A stretch of 64,000 bases of DNA from Basidiobolus meristosporus CBS 931.73 (GCA_002104905.1 MCFE01000126.1:96814-160813), one strand, 5' to 3'; positions 45,002-56,560 are shown, counted from the stretch's first letter. Notes: generated from the letters alone by a model not told the origin. Translations and numbers: made by a program.

Positions 45002-46378
45002 AATTCGCCTGATGAGTGGTATCGATGCTTCAGCCACTGTGATTGACATTGGGCCACTCCATCCAATAGTATAATGTGTTTGACCAGTTCCAACAAATCA
45101 TAACACGCCAAAGTCATTTAACCGGCTATGGATACATCAATTAAACAGCAACGGAGTCAGCATCCATACCAACTCCCACTTGGGTCCAGGCTAATCTGAA
45201 CATTCGTTCACACTCACATGGAATCAAGCGACCGCATTAAGTAATGACCGTGGTTGCATTCAAAAAGGAAGTGTTGATGTTCTTGGTGTGGTTTCCATAA
45301 AAGTTGAATTGTAATAAGTGGCCCACGCTTCACTCCACTCCATTGATATGCTCAGCTCAATTCGATCTTAGCATTCAATCCAATCGCGAGTCCGGATCTT
45401 AATCAATTGCTGGCATGTATCACAGTGCACTGGCAAATGATGACTCAAGGTAGGGTATTGTAGATAGAGATGCCCTTGTGTGGAGGAGCAACAAGAGGAT
45501 CCAATAGCTATTAGTAGGGTATATCAGGATGAATTCTATATGATATGCATCTATGGAGCGCGTCTTGAAAAGTGATTCGCACACAGGTTGCTATCAGTTT
45601 GACCCCGGCTAACAGTACTGATGTCATTACGTAAGATCATTTAGCCGGCTATAGCCTTAGCTACAACTTATCAACCAAGAAGAAATGGAATTGCTGTTCT
45701 ACCAACTTTCGCTTGGGTATAGGTTTATGTTCCCTCATCTGAATTCTCATTAGAATTTGCATGGAATTACCCATTAAGAAATGACCGTGGTTGCACTTAA
45801 CAAGGAAGTGTCGATGTTCTGGGTACGGTTTCCATATAAGGGGCTTAGTAGTAATCGGCCCACGTTTCGTTCCACGCTACCTCTGAACCAGTAAGCTTAC
45901 CCTTACAACCGATATGTACAGATCATTTCGATCTGGTATTCAATCCAATCGCGAGGCAGGATCTAAATTAATTACTAGCACGTATCACAGTACAATAGCA
46001 AATGATCTTTTAGGGTAGATTATTGAACAATACTCTCATATGGATCCAGAGTCATCGAACAGTAGCAACATGATCCAATACCCTTCCACAATGATTTCAC
46101 ATGTAGAGTTTATGGAAATAGACAAAGCTTACTGGCGTTTGGTTTCAGTAGCTTAATAATTGAAAGCATTTCTATTACTAGTGTTGAGGTTGGATGCTTT
46201 TAGGAAAGTGTATCATGTAGATATGAGGCTCGATCTCACTTAAAAGAAGCCCAGTGCGATTCCTATGATGACTATTTATTACCAAAATAAATATAAAATA
46301 ATCTAGAAGTGGATATTCATCCAGTAAATATCCTATCGAGCTGGTGTAAACTGGGTTTGTTGGCAGGGGCCAAAATAA
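45002..46378. repeat. Upstream unit of CHAP copy 1 plus a ghost unit
   Basis: 45237-45345 carries the upstream block found beside every copy ('aatgaccgtggtt', then 'ggaagt', 'tttccataaaagt', 'taataagtggcc'). A second set of the same blocks occurs at 45775-45860, preceded at about 45529-45545 by a remnant of the CHAP promoter ('atcaggatgaattct'), with no CHAP coding sequence beside it. 45390-45480 and 45950-46030 are the matching distal segments. One full gene has therefore been lost between copies 1 and 2. Confidence 0.7.
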
Positions 46379-46918
46379 TTATTGGTGCCAGAGGAATGAG
46401 ACACCATTACCAGTATAGAAGTTGCCATAAGAGGTGGTGTAGGTACCCCCTTGTCCATTGAACTTGTAGTTCCAGTTGCTTGTGTATACGCTGCCGTCAT
46501 TGTTGATGCGCTCCACCACCGCAACGTGGCCAGTCGAGCCGCAGCCCTGGTAGCCTGGCTGGATGACAATGATGGAGGGGACTCGTGGTTGACTGGACAC
46601 CACCCACCCATTGACATTGCGAGCACTGGATGGCCAGGTGCGAGCATCACCCCACCACTGGGTGTGCTGGCAGGTCAGCTCGTAGTAGCGAGCGTCGGCC
46701 CAGTCGGTGCACTGGCCATTGTTGAATCGGAACTGGCGAGAGCACGAGGCCAGCACCGAGATGTTGGAGAGCTTGCTTGGTGTGCCAGACACCTCGGTTT
46801 GATTCAACTGAGCTGAGTTGGAGGGCACGGCTTGAGTCGGTAGAGCCTCGGTTGAGGTGGCCAGGAAGGCAGTGGCGGCAACGAATAGATAGGTCAGAGT
46901 GGAGGTCAACTTCACCAT
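46379..46918 (-). CDS. Secreted CHAP-domain amidase/peptidase, copy 2
   Basis: 179 residues, the same architecture as copy 1: signal peptide, then a CHAP domain with Cys70 and His131 intact. It has Val13 in the signal peptide and Gln37. The protein is identical to copy 3. The promoter block is shared with copies 1, 3 and 4, and its TATA reads CTATATAAGA at about 46977-46986. The coding sequence and about 70 bp upstream are nearly identical to the other copies, while further flanks are clearly diverged. Confidence 0.88.
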   Translation of the reverse strand: MVKLTSTLTYLFVAATAFLATSTEALPTQAVPSNSAQLNQTEVSGTPSKLSNISVLASCSRQFRFNNGQCTDWADARYYELTCQHTQWWGDARTWPSSARNVNGWVVSSQPRVPSIIVIQPGYQGCGSTGHVAVVERINNDGSVYTSNWNYKFNGQGGTYTTSYGNFYTGNGVSFLWHQ

Positions 46919-46986
46919 GTTTGTAAGTGTATCAGAATGAATTCTAAGTGGTGAGTATCAACCGGGTGCGTACTGGGTCTTATATA

Positions 46987-48191
46987 GAGTTCACCATTCT
47001 TTTAACCATTAAAATTGTTATCAGCTGGACTCTTGGCACCTGTTCCACTGATATAGCGTGTTTGACCAGCGCCAACAAATCAAAGCACGCACAGGTCTTT
47101 TGGCCGGCTATAGATGCATCAAAAAGTCACTAACCAAACAGTAATAGTGTCAGTGTCCATACTAACTCCCGCTTGGATGATATTCTCTCATCTGGATTTC
47201 CATCTGCATTCAAAAAGAGTGTTGACACCATTTCCATAAAAGTCGATGTGTAATAAGTGGCCGAAGTTTTGTTCCATTTAATCTCTGTACCAGTGCGCTT
47301 ACCCTTCCAACCGCTATTTTCCGTTCATCTCGATCACACTATCCAATGGCAAGTCCAGATCGAAATCAAGTCCTGGCAAATGATTGCTCAAGGCAAAGTA
47401 TTGATGAATATCGGTCTAGAGTCATTGAGGAATAGCTATAGAATCAAATTGCCTCCCAAAATGGTTTCATTGGGTCAGTGAAGCATGGAGTTTGAGCGAA
47501 ACCACGCTAAGCCCGCTGGTGCTCAGTTATCGTAGTTACATTCGTTTATGTATGACCAATCACGTTGCCAAGAGAAAAAAAACTGAAAGGTTTGATGACT
47601 ATAGGAATGTATTCATTGAAAATGTGCGCTTTTACTTCGTTAAAACACTCTAAACAACAAGGAAACTAAAACATGATGATCCTTGATTTATTGAACATCA
47701 CCCACCAATTGATCTTGTGAGAAATTAATAACCTTGATTGTTCTCTTGATGTATTCTGATCTGCTCAAGTTACCAGCTTGTAATGAGCAGAAGTGCGAAG
47801 CTGATAAAACATGAAATCATCGCAATTGTATAAGTATTGCCGTTGGCTTGAAATATGGTTGCTAGGACTGTGATCGAAAGAGAATCTTTACTCTTGACAA
47901 CATATGTGGCTGGGCTCTAGTTATTGCTGTTCCTTCATTCCCAAATTACAAGAGTTAACTGTTTTGAGGATGGAATATTTTCACTCATTGTGGCTTTCAA
48001 TGATTAGAATTAGAGACGATGGCACAATATTTAGAATAGAGAAATTTCTGACATAAAATTTATTGAATTTAATAAGCGAGAAACAAGGCAGCTTCAATTT
48101 CATTATAGTAGCAATAGCATCCACATTTCTAAAGTGAATATCTGTCCGGCAAATATCCAGTTTACCCATTCAACTTATAAGGTCATAGCAT
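46987..48191. other. Spacer between CHAP copies 2 and 3
   Basis: The upstream block equivalent is at about 47205-47275 and the distal segment at about 47340-47450, both shortened relative to copy 1. Bases 47500-48100 show no feature that I can name. Short open frames here are not supported. Confidence 0.45.
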
Positions 48192-48731
48192 TCATTGATG
48201 CCAGAGGAAAGAAACTCCGTTACCGGTATAGAAGTTGCCATAAGAGGTGGTGTAGGTACCCCCTTGTCCATTGAACTTGTAGTTCCAGTTGCTTGTGTAT
48301 ACGCTACCGTCATTGTTGATGCGCTCCACCACCGCAACGTGGCCAGTCGAGCCGCAGCCCTGGTAGCCTGGCTGGATGACAATGATGGAGGGGACTCGTG
48401 GTTGACTGGACACCACCCACCCATTGACATTGCGAGCACTGGATGGCCAGGTGCGAGCATCACCCCACCACTGGGTGTGCTGGCAGGTCAGCTCGTAGTA
48501 GCGAGCGTCGGCCCAGTCGGTGCACTGGCCATTGTTGAATCGGAACTGGCGAGAGCACGAGGCCAGCACCGAGATGTTGGAGAGCTTGCTTGGTGTGCCA
48601 GACACCTCGGTTTGATTCAGCTGAGCAGAGTTGGAGGGCACGGCTTGAGTCGGTAGAGCCTCGGTTGAGGTGGCCAGGAAGGCGGTGGCGGCAACGAATA
48701 GATAGGTCAGAGTGGAGGTCAACTTCACCAT
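48192..48731 (-). CDS. Secreted CHAP-domain amidase/peptidase, copy 3
   Basis: 179 residues with the same predicted protein as copy 2 (Val13, Gln37, Cys70, His131). A few synonymous changes, mostly near the 3' end, distinguish the two genes. The promoter block is like copy 1, with CTATAAAAG at about 48791-48799. The 3' flank retains a worn form of the 'catccagtaaata' segment found after copies 1, 2 and 4. Confidence 0.88.
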   Translation of the reverse strand: MVKLTSTLTYLFVAATAFLATSTEALPTQAVPSNSAQLNQTEVSGTPSKLSNISVLASCSRQFRFNNGQCTDWADARYYELTCQHTQWWGDARTWPSSARNVNGWVVSSQPRVPSIIVIQPGYQGCGSTGHVAVVERINNDGSVYTSNWNYKFNGQGGTYTTSYGNFYTGNGVSFLWHQ

Positions 48732-48800
48732 GTTTGTAAGTGTATCAGAATGAATTCTAAGTGATAAGTATCAACTGGGTGCGACTGGGTCTTTTATAGA

Positions 48801-49636
48801 GTTGGCCGGATGGGTCTAGCATTGCTTACATACTGCTTTATCCACTGAAATTGTTATTAGATTAACTCAAAGCGTTCCGATCCAATGGTATGGCATGTTT
48901 GACCAGCTATAAAAAATCATTACGAGCAATCCAATTAGCCAGCTATGGATACCGCTACAAGAAATCAAGTAAACTGTAACGGAGCTAGCTACCATGTTAA
49001 CTCCCACTTGGATTTGGCCCAATCTTCTCACATTTGAATTTGCATGGAATCCAGTGACCGCATTAGGAAATGACCGTGGTTACATTAAAAAAGGAAGTAT
49101 CGACGTTCTTGATACGATTTCCAAAAAAGTCAATTTGTAATAAGTGACCCACATTTCGTTCCATTCTCTCTCTGAGTGATTGAGCTTACTCTTACAACCG
49201 ATAAGCCCAGTCTGTTTCGATCTAAGTGTTCAATCCAATCGCAAGTCTGGATCTTAATCAATAGTTGGCATGTGCTACGGTTAAATGGCGAATAATATTT
49301 CAAGGTAGAGTATTACCGAATGACATGCTCTCATATAGCTCTAGAGTCATCGAAGGGGAATACTAAGACCCATGAGCTTCTCAGTATTTCCATTGGTCAA
49401 GAATTATGTGGTAGACTTGTGGAGTTTGTACGAAAAATACACAAAACCCAGATTGTATATTCATAACCATGAGTCTATTGAAAATGCGGGATGCTCAAAT
49501 AAGTCAACTAGTACTGTTTTTAATGATGTTTTTTATTGCCAGAATCAATGTGAAATACTCTAAAAGTGGATATTCATCCAGTAAATATCCTATCGAGCTG
49601 GCCTTGGTTGGCTTTTGTCGGCAGAAACCAAAACAA
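48801..49636. other. Spacer between CHAP copies 3 and 4
   Basis: The conserved upstream block is at about 49066-49155 and the distal segment at about 49240-49365. 49569-49600 carries the downstream segment of copy 4 ('gatattcatccagtaaatat'). No gene. Confidence 0.5.
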
Positions 49637-50176
49637 TTACTGATACCAGAGGAAAGAAACCCCATTACCGGTATAGAAGTTGCCATAAGAGGTGGTGTAG
49701 GTACCCCCTTGTCCATTGAACTTGTAGTTCCAGTTGCTTGTGTATACGCTGCCATCATTGTTGATGCGCTCCACCACCGCAACGTGGCCAGTCGAGCCGC
49801 AGCCCTGGTAGCCTGGCTGGATGACAATGATGGAGGGGACTCGTGGCTGACTGGACACCACCCACCCATTGATATTGCGAGCACTGGATGGCCAGGTGCG
49901 CGCATCGCCCCACCACTGGGTGTGCTGGCAGGTCAGCTCGTAGTAGCGAGCGTCGGCCCAGTCGGTGCACTGGCCATTGTTGAATCGGAACTGGCGAGAG
50001 CACGAGGCCAGCACCGAGATGTTGGAGAGCTTGCTTGGTGTGCCAGACACCTCGGTTTGATTCAGCTGAGCAGAGTTGGAGGGCACGGCTTGAGTCGGTA
50101 GAGCCTCGGTTGAGGTCGCCAGGAAGGCAGTGGCGGCAGCGAATAGATAGGTCAGAGTGGAGGTCAACTTCACCAT
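49637..50176 (-). CDS. Secreted CHAP-domain amidase/peptidase, copy 4
   Basis: 179 residues with intact Cys70 and His131. It differs from the other copies at residue 102 (Ile for Val, RNINGW) and at the penultimate residue (Tyr for His, FLWYQ). The promoter block is conserved, with CTATATAAGA at about 50235-50244. The function is as for copy 1. Confidence 0.88.
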   Translation of the reverse strand: MVKLTSTLTYLFAAATAFLATSTEALPTQAVPSNSAQLNQTEVSGTPSKLSNISVLASCSRQFRFNNGQCTDWADARYYELTCQHTQWWGDARTWPSSARNINGWVVSSQPRVPSIIVIQPGYQGCGSTGHVAVVERINNDGSVYTSNWNYKFNGQGGTYTTSYGNFYTGNGVSFLWYQ

Positions 50177-50246
50177 GTTTGTAAGTGTATCAGAATGAAT
50201 TCTAAGTGATGAGTATCAACCGGGTGCGTATTGGGTCTTATATAGA

Positions 50247-51235
50247 ACTTGCCAGAAGCGCCTAGTATCACTGACCCACTGCTTTAGCCACTGGTATTGG
50301 AGTGAGCACCATCAGACCCAATGGTATAATGAGTGTGACTAATTTCAACAGGTGATGGCATACTCAAGTCGTATATCGTGGTATGTATTCAAGTAAAAGA
50401 TTGCAATGGGTTATCACTGAAGTAGCGGTTGCTAGGCTTGGATGTGGGCTATTGTTTCCTCATATGGAATCTCTGTCGCTTTTACATGGAATCAAGTGAC
50501 CGCATTAAGGAATGGTTGTCGTTACATTCAAAAAGGAAGTACCAATGTTCTTGGTACGATTTCCATAAAAGTCGATTTTTAATAAGTGCATTCCACTCCG
50601 TCTCTGTACTATTATTCCTACCCTTACAACCGATATGTCCAGTCTATTTCGATCTCAGTATTGGATTCAATTGCGAGGCCGAATCATAATCAAAATATTG
50701 GCACGTAACATGGTTTATTCACCAATGAGGACCTAGAATAGAGTATTATTAAATAAGATCTTCCAGTATGGTTCTAGAGTCTTTCAGGGGTAAATGACAG
50801 ATCCAGAAGCCGAAATAGATAAGGTTAATCTATATTATTTGGATGGGACATACCAAAAGCTTATGAGTACTTAATTTCAGTAGCTCGAAAGCTGTAAAGT
50901 ATAACTAATTAGATCATAAATTTTTTGAAAGATTAGATTGGCCAAAAATTGGACAGTAGTAAGTGGTGTTCTATTGCTTACGCATAAACTTATTTCAATC
51001 AATGTGAGTTGAAGTTGAGGAGCGTAGAATAGGTTGACTGCCACTAATAAATGTATGTATTTTAAGTTGGATGAAGCGAGCTTACTGAGTTGGATGCCCT
51101 GAATGTAAGTTTTATTTGCGAGGTGCTCTCTTTATTGCCAGAATAAACATGAAATGATCGAAAAGGGGATATTTACCCAGTAAATATTCTATTGAGCTAA
51201 TCTAAGTGGCTTTTCATCAGAAGCAGTCATGACAT
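50247..51235. other. Spacer between CHAP copies 4 and 5
   Basis: The conserved upstream block is at about 50505-50590 and the distal segment at about 50665-50790. 51166-51200 is the downstream segment of copy 5 (diverged 'gatatttacccagtaaatatt'). No gene supported. Confidence 0.5.
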
Positions 51236-51775
51236 TCATTGGTGCCAGAGGAATGAGACCCCATTACCAGTATAGAAGTTGCCATAAGAGGTGGTGTAGG
51301 TACCCCCTTGTCCATTGAACTTGTAGTTCCAGTTGCTTGTGTATACGCTGCCATCATTGTTGATGCGCTCCACCACCGCAACGTGGCCAGTCGAGCCGCA
51401 GCCCTGGTAGCCTGGCTGGATGACAATGATGGAGGGGACTCGTGGTTGACTGGACACCACCCACCCATTGACATTGCGAGCACTGGATGGCCAGGTGCGA
51501 GCATCGCCCCACCACTGGGTGTGCTGGCAGGTCAGCTCGTAGTAGCGAGCGTCGGCCCAGTCGGTGCACTGGCCATTGTTGAATCGGAACTGGCGAGAGC
51601 ACGAGGCCAGCACCGAGATGTTGGAGAGCTTGCTTGATGTGCCAGATACTTCGGTTTGATTCAACTGAGCTGAGTTGGAGGGCACAACTTGAGTCGGTAG
51701 AGCCTCGGTTGAGGTGGCCAGGAAGGCAGTGGCGGCAGCGAATAGATAGGTCAGAGTGGAGGTCAATTTCACCAT
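51236..51775 (-). CDS. Secreted CHAP-domain amidase/peptidase, copy 5 (different promoter)
   Basis: 179 residues with intact Cys70 and His131. It has Val30 (TQVVPSN) and Ser47 (SGTSSK), making it the most distinct protein of the five. Similarity to the other copies stops at the start codon: the leader and promoter are unrelated to the block shared by copies 1-4, although TTATAAAAG (about 51823-51831) sits at a similar distance. It is the first gene of the array in the direction of transcription. Confidence 0.87.
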   Translation of the reverse strand: MVKLTSTLTYLFAAATAFLATSTEALPTQVVPSNSAQLNQTEVSGTSSKLSNISVLASCSRQFRFNNGQCTDWADARYYELTCQHTQWWGDARTWPSSARNVNGWVVSSQPRVPSIIVIQPGYQGCGSTGHVAVVERINNDGSVYTSNWNYKFNGQGGTYTTSYGNFYTGNGVSFLWHQ

Positions 51776-51832
51776 TTTTTGAATCTCAGAGATTGTTGGA
51801 TGCTGATTTTGAGGTGATAAAAGCTTTTATAA

Positions 51833-53492
51833 CCTGGAGTGGAATGCATCTCTCTCTGACCGACTTTAGCCGTTTTAAATACAGATGTCCAATGGCACCG
51901 TACAGATACATAGCGGGCCGAGTCATTATACCTCTAGTAATACTTCTAACTAATATGGTAGGGCTCGAGGTTTACTGCGAGTAAGTTTAATATACTAAAT
52001 CTGGAGATGTATCCTTGCGATTAACTCAACAAATCAGAATTACTATGCTCACAGCTTATAACTGATAATTCGTGCTACAAACAATGTCCTAAAGATCAAC
52101 AAGTTACATAATAGCAGTCAGCATGCATTATGGTGTTTTTTCTATTAATGTACTTAAGACCCATGGTAGCTTGCTAGTATTCTTTTCTTTTCCCGATCTG
52201 GAATACTATGCAGTATTGTACTTCGCTTCCAACGAATGACAATATAAGCCCCGCAGCTGTTTTAAAGATTCGAATTGCCATCTCGGATTTTCCACAAAAT
52301 GAATCCCAAAAACACTAGATTCCGATTTAACAGTAAGACAAGACTAAAAGCTAACTTCGCTGAATTGAGCATATATCTCTAAAGCGGAAGGTCCCGGGTT
52401 CCCTTAGAAACTTTCTACTTACATTTGTAGTGATCATTACGAGGGATACGTTACTTTCGAGATCTCGCAGCCAGAATGGCTTCGATTTGCTTGTAATGTT
52501 AGAGTACTTTCGCTTACCACTATTATTATCATAAACCCTTTGTGAACTCCATTTCATTATATACTTACTTTGTGTTGTGAGTGCTGACGCCAGAAGAAAG
52601 AGCCCTCGTTGCCAGTGCTACTAATTACAAGAGCCAATCTATTCAGATAACTCCATCGTTTCCGACAGTAAGGAATGCTCCACGAGAATTGTATTCTATG
52701 GTACAGATATCCTCTTCCATCACTATTATTAACTACCTTGCTTTAGTTACTTTATTTCGCTCAAGATATTGCTTGATATTTATCACACGTTGTTTGGCTA
52801 AACTGATATGGAAAGCGAGTGGATGCCAAATATGGAAAGATTAATAATAGCCACGCCTCACATAATTGGAGGTTTGTACCACATTCTTTCAATCCTCAAT
52901 AATCCAATCACCGATTAGAATCTTGGCACGGTCCTGGCAAATCGATTTTCAGAAGAAAGCTCGTACAGGCCACTGCTTTAGAGCTTACAGGATCCTGGAT
53001 TGGTTGCAAAGTCAAGTTGCTACTACCGATGCTATCAAGATACTACCGGCCAGAGTTTGCGCAGATACTTCCAATTCTGTGTATGGATAGTTACTGTCCA
53101 ACCAATCGTACAAAACGCTACCTTTCCATTGCACACCAACCGTTGTTGTTCTATTGTGTATGCAAACTTGCTGGCAACAGAGGGGCTATTTGTGTTGAAG
53201 TGACTGGAGGATATGGCATCTTCCTCATTGAATATACTCTACGCTCCCAAGTAGCAGAAAGCATATTAGCAGGATAGTACACAGAAGTACCCAATCATCG
53301 CGAACAGTTCACTAATTACTTTTTATATATGAATTGGTTCAGCTCCACTACAATTGCATTACTTTCCATAAGTACCTATCCAATTGATCATTTCCCAACC
53401 AAAACGTCATAATCACGGGTTTATATCAAAGGAACGCACCGTAAATACCCTTTGAACCTAAGAGGTCAAGAGGAGCAGCTGCTTTACGATAG
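51833..53492. other. Unassigned sequence between the CHAP array and the cytolysin gene
   Basis: About 1.66 kb without a supportable gene or repeat. Open frames up to 87 codons occur on the plus strand (52581-53277), but they overlap in different frames, lack domains and are not called. Confidence 0.45.
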
Positions 53493-55111
53493 TCATTTCT
53501 CCGGAGTACCGAACTTCTCTTTGGTGATAGTATAGGTGAGGAGCATTTCACCTTCGGATCGGAGCTTCATGGTGTGGGTTCCGACCTCCCATTCAGTGAA
53601 ATTGCCATTCACGATGGTACTGTCAAAACCGCCATTCCAGGTATCGTCGTCGATAAAGTTCAAATAAAGTGAGAAGGGTGGCGAGACGTCATCAGCCAAG
53701 TCAGTGAACACCGTTGCCTTTGGTGATTTGATGAAGTTCACGTCTTGTCCCGCCCTGATGGATTGATATCTGGGCTTCTCAACCGACCAGATGTACTGTC
53801 CATTCAGCACGATGTCGCCCCAAGCCTCCGCGGTGTCATCGCTCGCGGGCTCCGCGGGATCGATTAGTTTTAAAGAGACGATCTTGAAAGTCCACTTGTA
53901 GCCACGGCGAACGGGATGGCAGGCCTTGATGGTGTATTTGGTGGTCTCGCTGACGGCCGCAAGGTTTCCATTAGCGATGCTACGAAGGGTATAGGAAATG
54001 GGGACGTAGGTTTCCAAAGTAGATTCCTGACTAAAGAAGGAGTTAAGGTTTCCGTCCCGAATCAGATTGATGGCAGCCTCTCGGTTACCACCGATAACAG
54101 CGACGCTAATTTTCGATTCGCTAAGAAGCTTCTGATGTTTGATATCGAGATTGCTGTCAACTCCCAGCTTCAGACCATTGTAGGAGGCCTGGATGGTTGC
54201 GCGTATATCCGAAGAGCTAGCAGAAGAGGTTACCGAGTAAAGCAATACACGCCCGTAGCTAATGCTGGACACAAAGATTGGAAGGTTGTCGGGTCCAAGT
54301 CGACCAAAGCGTATTTGTTCCTTCAAATCCTGCATGGTGAATTGGCTGTTAAAGAAGTCAGCAGGGGTTTTAGGCATTGCGACATCCACGGTGAATGCTT
54401 TCTCGACGAAGTATGCGGCAATGGTATTTTCGGTGTAGTTGCGTTGAGTGTCTAGGGCGGTCTTTGCTTGGAATGCCAAGTACTTGGCGCCAAAACCCAG
54501 GTTTAATGCAGCTGATTCGGCAGAGTTGACCTCGACTGTTTTGTAATGAATATTAGCTCCGGGCCTGTATCCACCGGACTTGGCATGAGACACTAAACCC
54601 GCAATTGCATCACGGACAGCTCTGCGCAAGAAGTTAATTATCAAAAGGCAGAGATGGCAATATACAGGCTTACTTACCCAGAGTCAGGTTTGCAGATGGA
54701 AGATGAGCTCTTTCCATTCAAGAAGTCCACCGTAATCTTCTGTTCGTTGCGATCCCCAATGGGAAGAGGCTTGAATCCTCCTACGCCATCCACATATCCT
54801 TTGCCTTGAAGGAGAGCACCTAACCAGAAGGCATCTGATCCAGTACCAAAAGTTACCAGCTCCTTGGGGGTGTCTGTCAATGTGATGTCCTGGACCGAAC
54901 ATTCAAGCTGAACGCTTCCCATGGAGGCCTCTTGACTTTTAACATCCCCTTTGATGGTGTCCGATGATTGAACGTTAGCAAACTTATCCCAGTCTGGCAA
55001 GGTGGCAAAGTAGTCATTGATTTGGCTACGGTCCGAAGGCAAATCGACGGGAGCAGCGTTCACCTTCAAAGCAGTCAGAAAAAGAAGAGAGATGGCAGAG
55101 AACTTTAACAT
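53493..55111 (-). CDS. Secreted thiol-activated (cholesterol-dependent) cytolysin family protein
   Basis: Two exons, 54678-55111 and 53493-54621, separated by a 56-nt GT-AG intron (54622-54677), encode 520 residues in one frame with no internal stop. Residues 1-19 are a signal peptide. The mature protein follows the cytolysin core: an N-terminal segment with INDYFATLPDWD, then pre-pore domain landmarks such as MPKTPADFFNSQFTMQDLKE, VSSISYGRVLLY, ISVAVIGG and YVPISYTLR. The length is close to bacterial members (about 470-530). The C-terminal domain, about 110 residues, is diverged, and the tryptophan-rich undecapeptide that contacts cholesterol is not visible, so the membrane target may differ. 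Known members form beta-barrel pores. The family is mostly bacterial. A proper spliceosomal intron shows it is a domesticated fungal gene, not contamination. Activity is not demonstrated. Confidence 0.85.
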
Positions 55112-56560
55112 TTGGAATACTACCGAGAAGCAGTGAGGTCGGCCATCTTTTATCTATCGTTTCGTCACTTATTTGTCATTATAAGGTGCTGGTCAAAGCT
55201 CTCTTAATATCAACTACCAAAGATGGCTAATGAAGTCCATAGAGTGTATCCTGGTTGAAGTGGTCGCACTCACCGGAGGGCTTGTATTTCTATTCTAGGG
55301 ATTGTTGCTTGCTCGAATGCAAATCTCTGCACCCACAGATTGTATGTGGTCCAGACGGAATTCCGTGCATGTTTATTTCATAAGTAAATTAGTGCTTATG
55401 CATGCACACTAATTCATGCCTTTTGAATGGCCCAAGGAGGCGTCATGAAAGCCGTAAAGATGGATGCAAAGTCCAAATTCTGTAATACCAAGGATGATAT
55501 CACGTACTAGAGCTTCAAAGAACATTGGCTATTATCAATAAGGTTTATGCTCGTCATATCCGGGATACATTACAGTAGAGCGAACAATTAATGGAAGTTG
55601 CGTTGGAAATAAGTTGGATTTTATTGTCATCATGCCTAGTATTTGATTGCATTCACTGGAACTAACACTCTGTGTTTGTGGAGGATCGTCAAGATGGAGG
55701 ACGGTCGGGTGATCTTGCCGTAACAGAGAGTTGAAAACCAAGCAAATAGATATTGAGTACTCATACAGGGTCACACACATATTCATTGATGTAGTAGTCA
55801 GGAAATCTTGCAAATTAGCCCAATTGGTGCTCTGGGCTTATATAACATGCTGATTATCTGATACCATATTAAGAAACGACTGTTGATATTGCCAGGGTGG
55901 CTGTTTTCATGTTGTCTCAGTGAAAAAATGCCTTTTGAATTTCCTATAGTTTGGCTCATTTCAAAGAGAACGACCAAAATTTAATTTTTAAAACTGCTTG
56001 GGACTACCATCAGTCTACTACTTGAATGGGCAGGGCATGATGAGCCATGGTACCAAGAATTTCAGTATTTACATTTGCACAAAGACAAACATGGAATTGG
56101 AGTAGCAATGGTGTAATCAAGAAATACTGGTCCCAGAATCACTGTTGTAACAATTGCACACACCATTTAGTGCAATTAGATACATTGCTGTATATATTCA
56201 GGAATCATTATAATGTGGTTCCAATGTCAATAGTTGTATTAGCTCAAATGTTTAGATTAATTCAAGCCTTGTCACATTATTGATTGATTTCAAACCACTC
56301 TTAATCCCTATGAAAAATAATTTGGTCCTGCAGGTGGATCCTATCTGGTTCAGCCATCAGGATCCTGTTTGGAGACCATCATAATATCAGCAGCTTGGGA
56401 TTAGTGACCCGCTTAACAATTTTATGACAGGATCACAATGGCATTTGGCTAATTTTACTGCCAAATAAAGTCAAAAAACTTGATGGGGTTTATTGGTGCT
56501 GCATCAATAGTTGCGTGGCATTGTTGCAGTCTTCAAGCCTCTGATGGCATTATTACGGCA
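55112..56560. other. Unassigned sequence
   Basis: The 5' region of the cytolysin gene is at the left; no distinct TATA element was identified. The rest to 56560 is AT-rich with short open frames on both strands and no recognisable motif. Confidence 0.4.

Noticed and set aside
44466..51637. Plus-strand frames of 109-210 codons opposite each CHAP gene
   Set aside because: They repeat in all five copies only because the CHAP genes do. They lack conserved ends and any domain, and the signal peptide and catalytic motifs lie on the minus strand.
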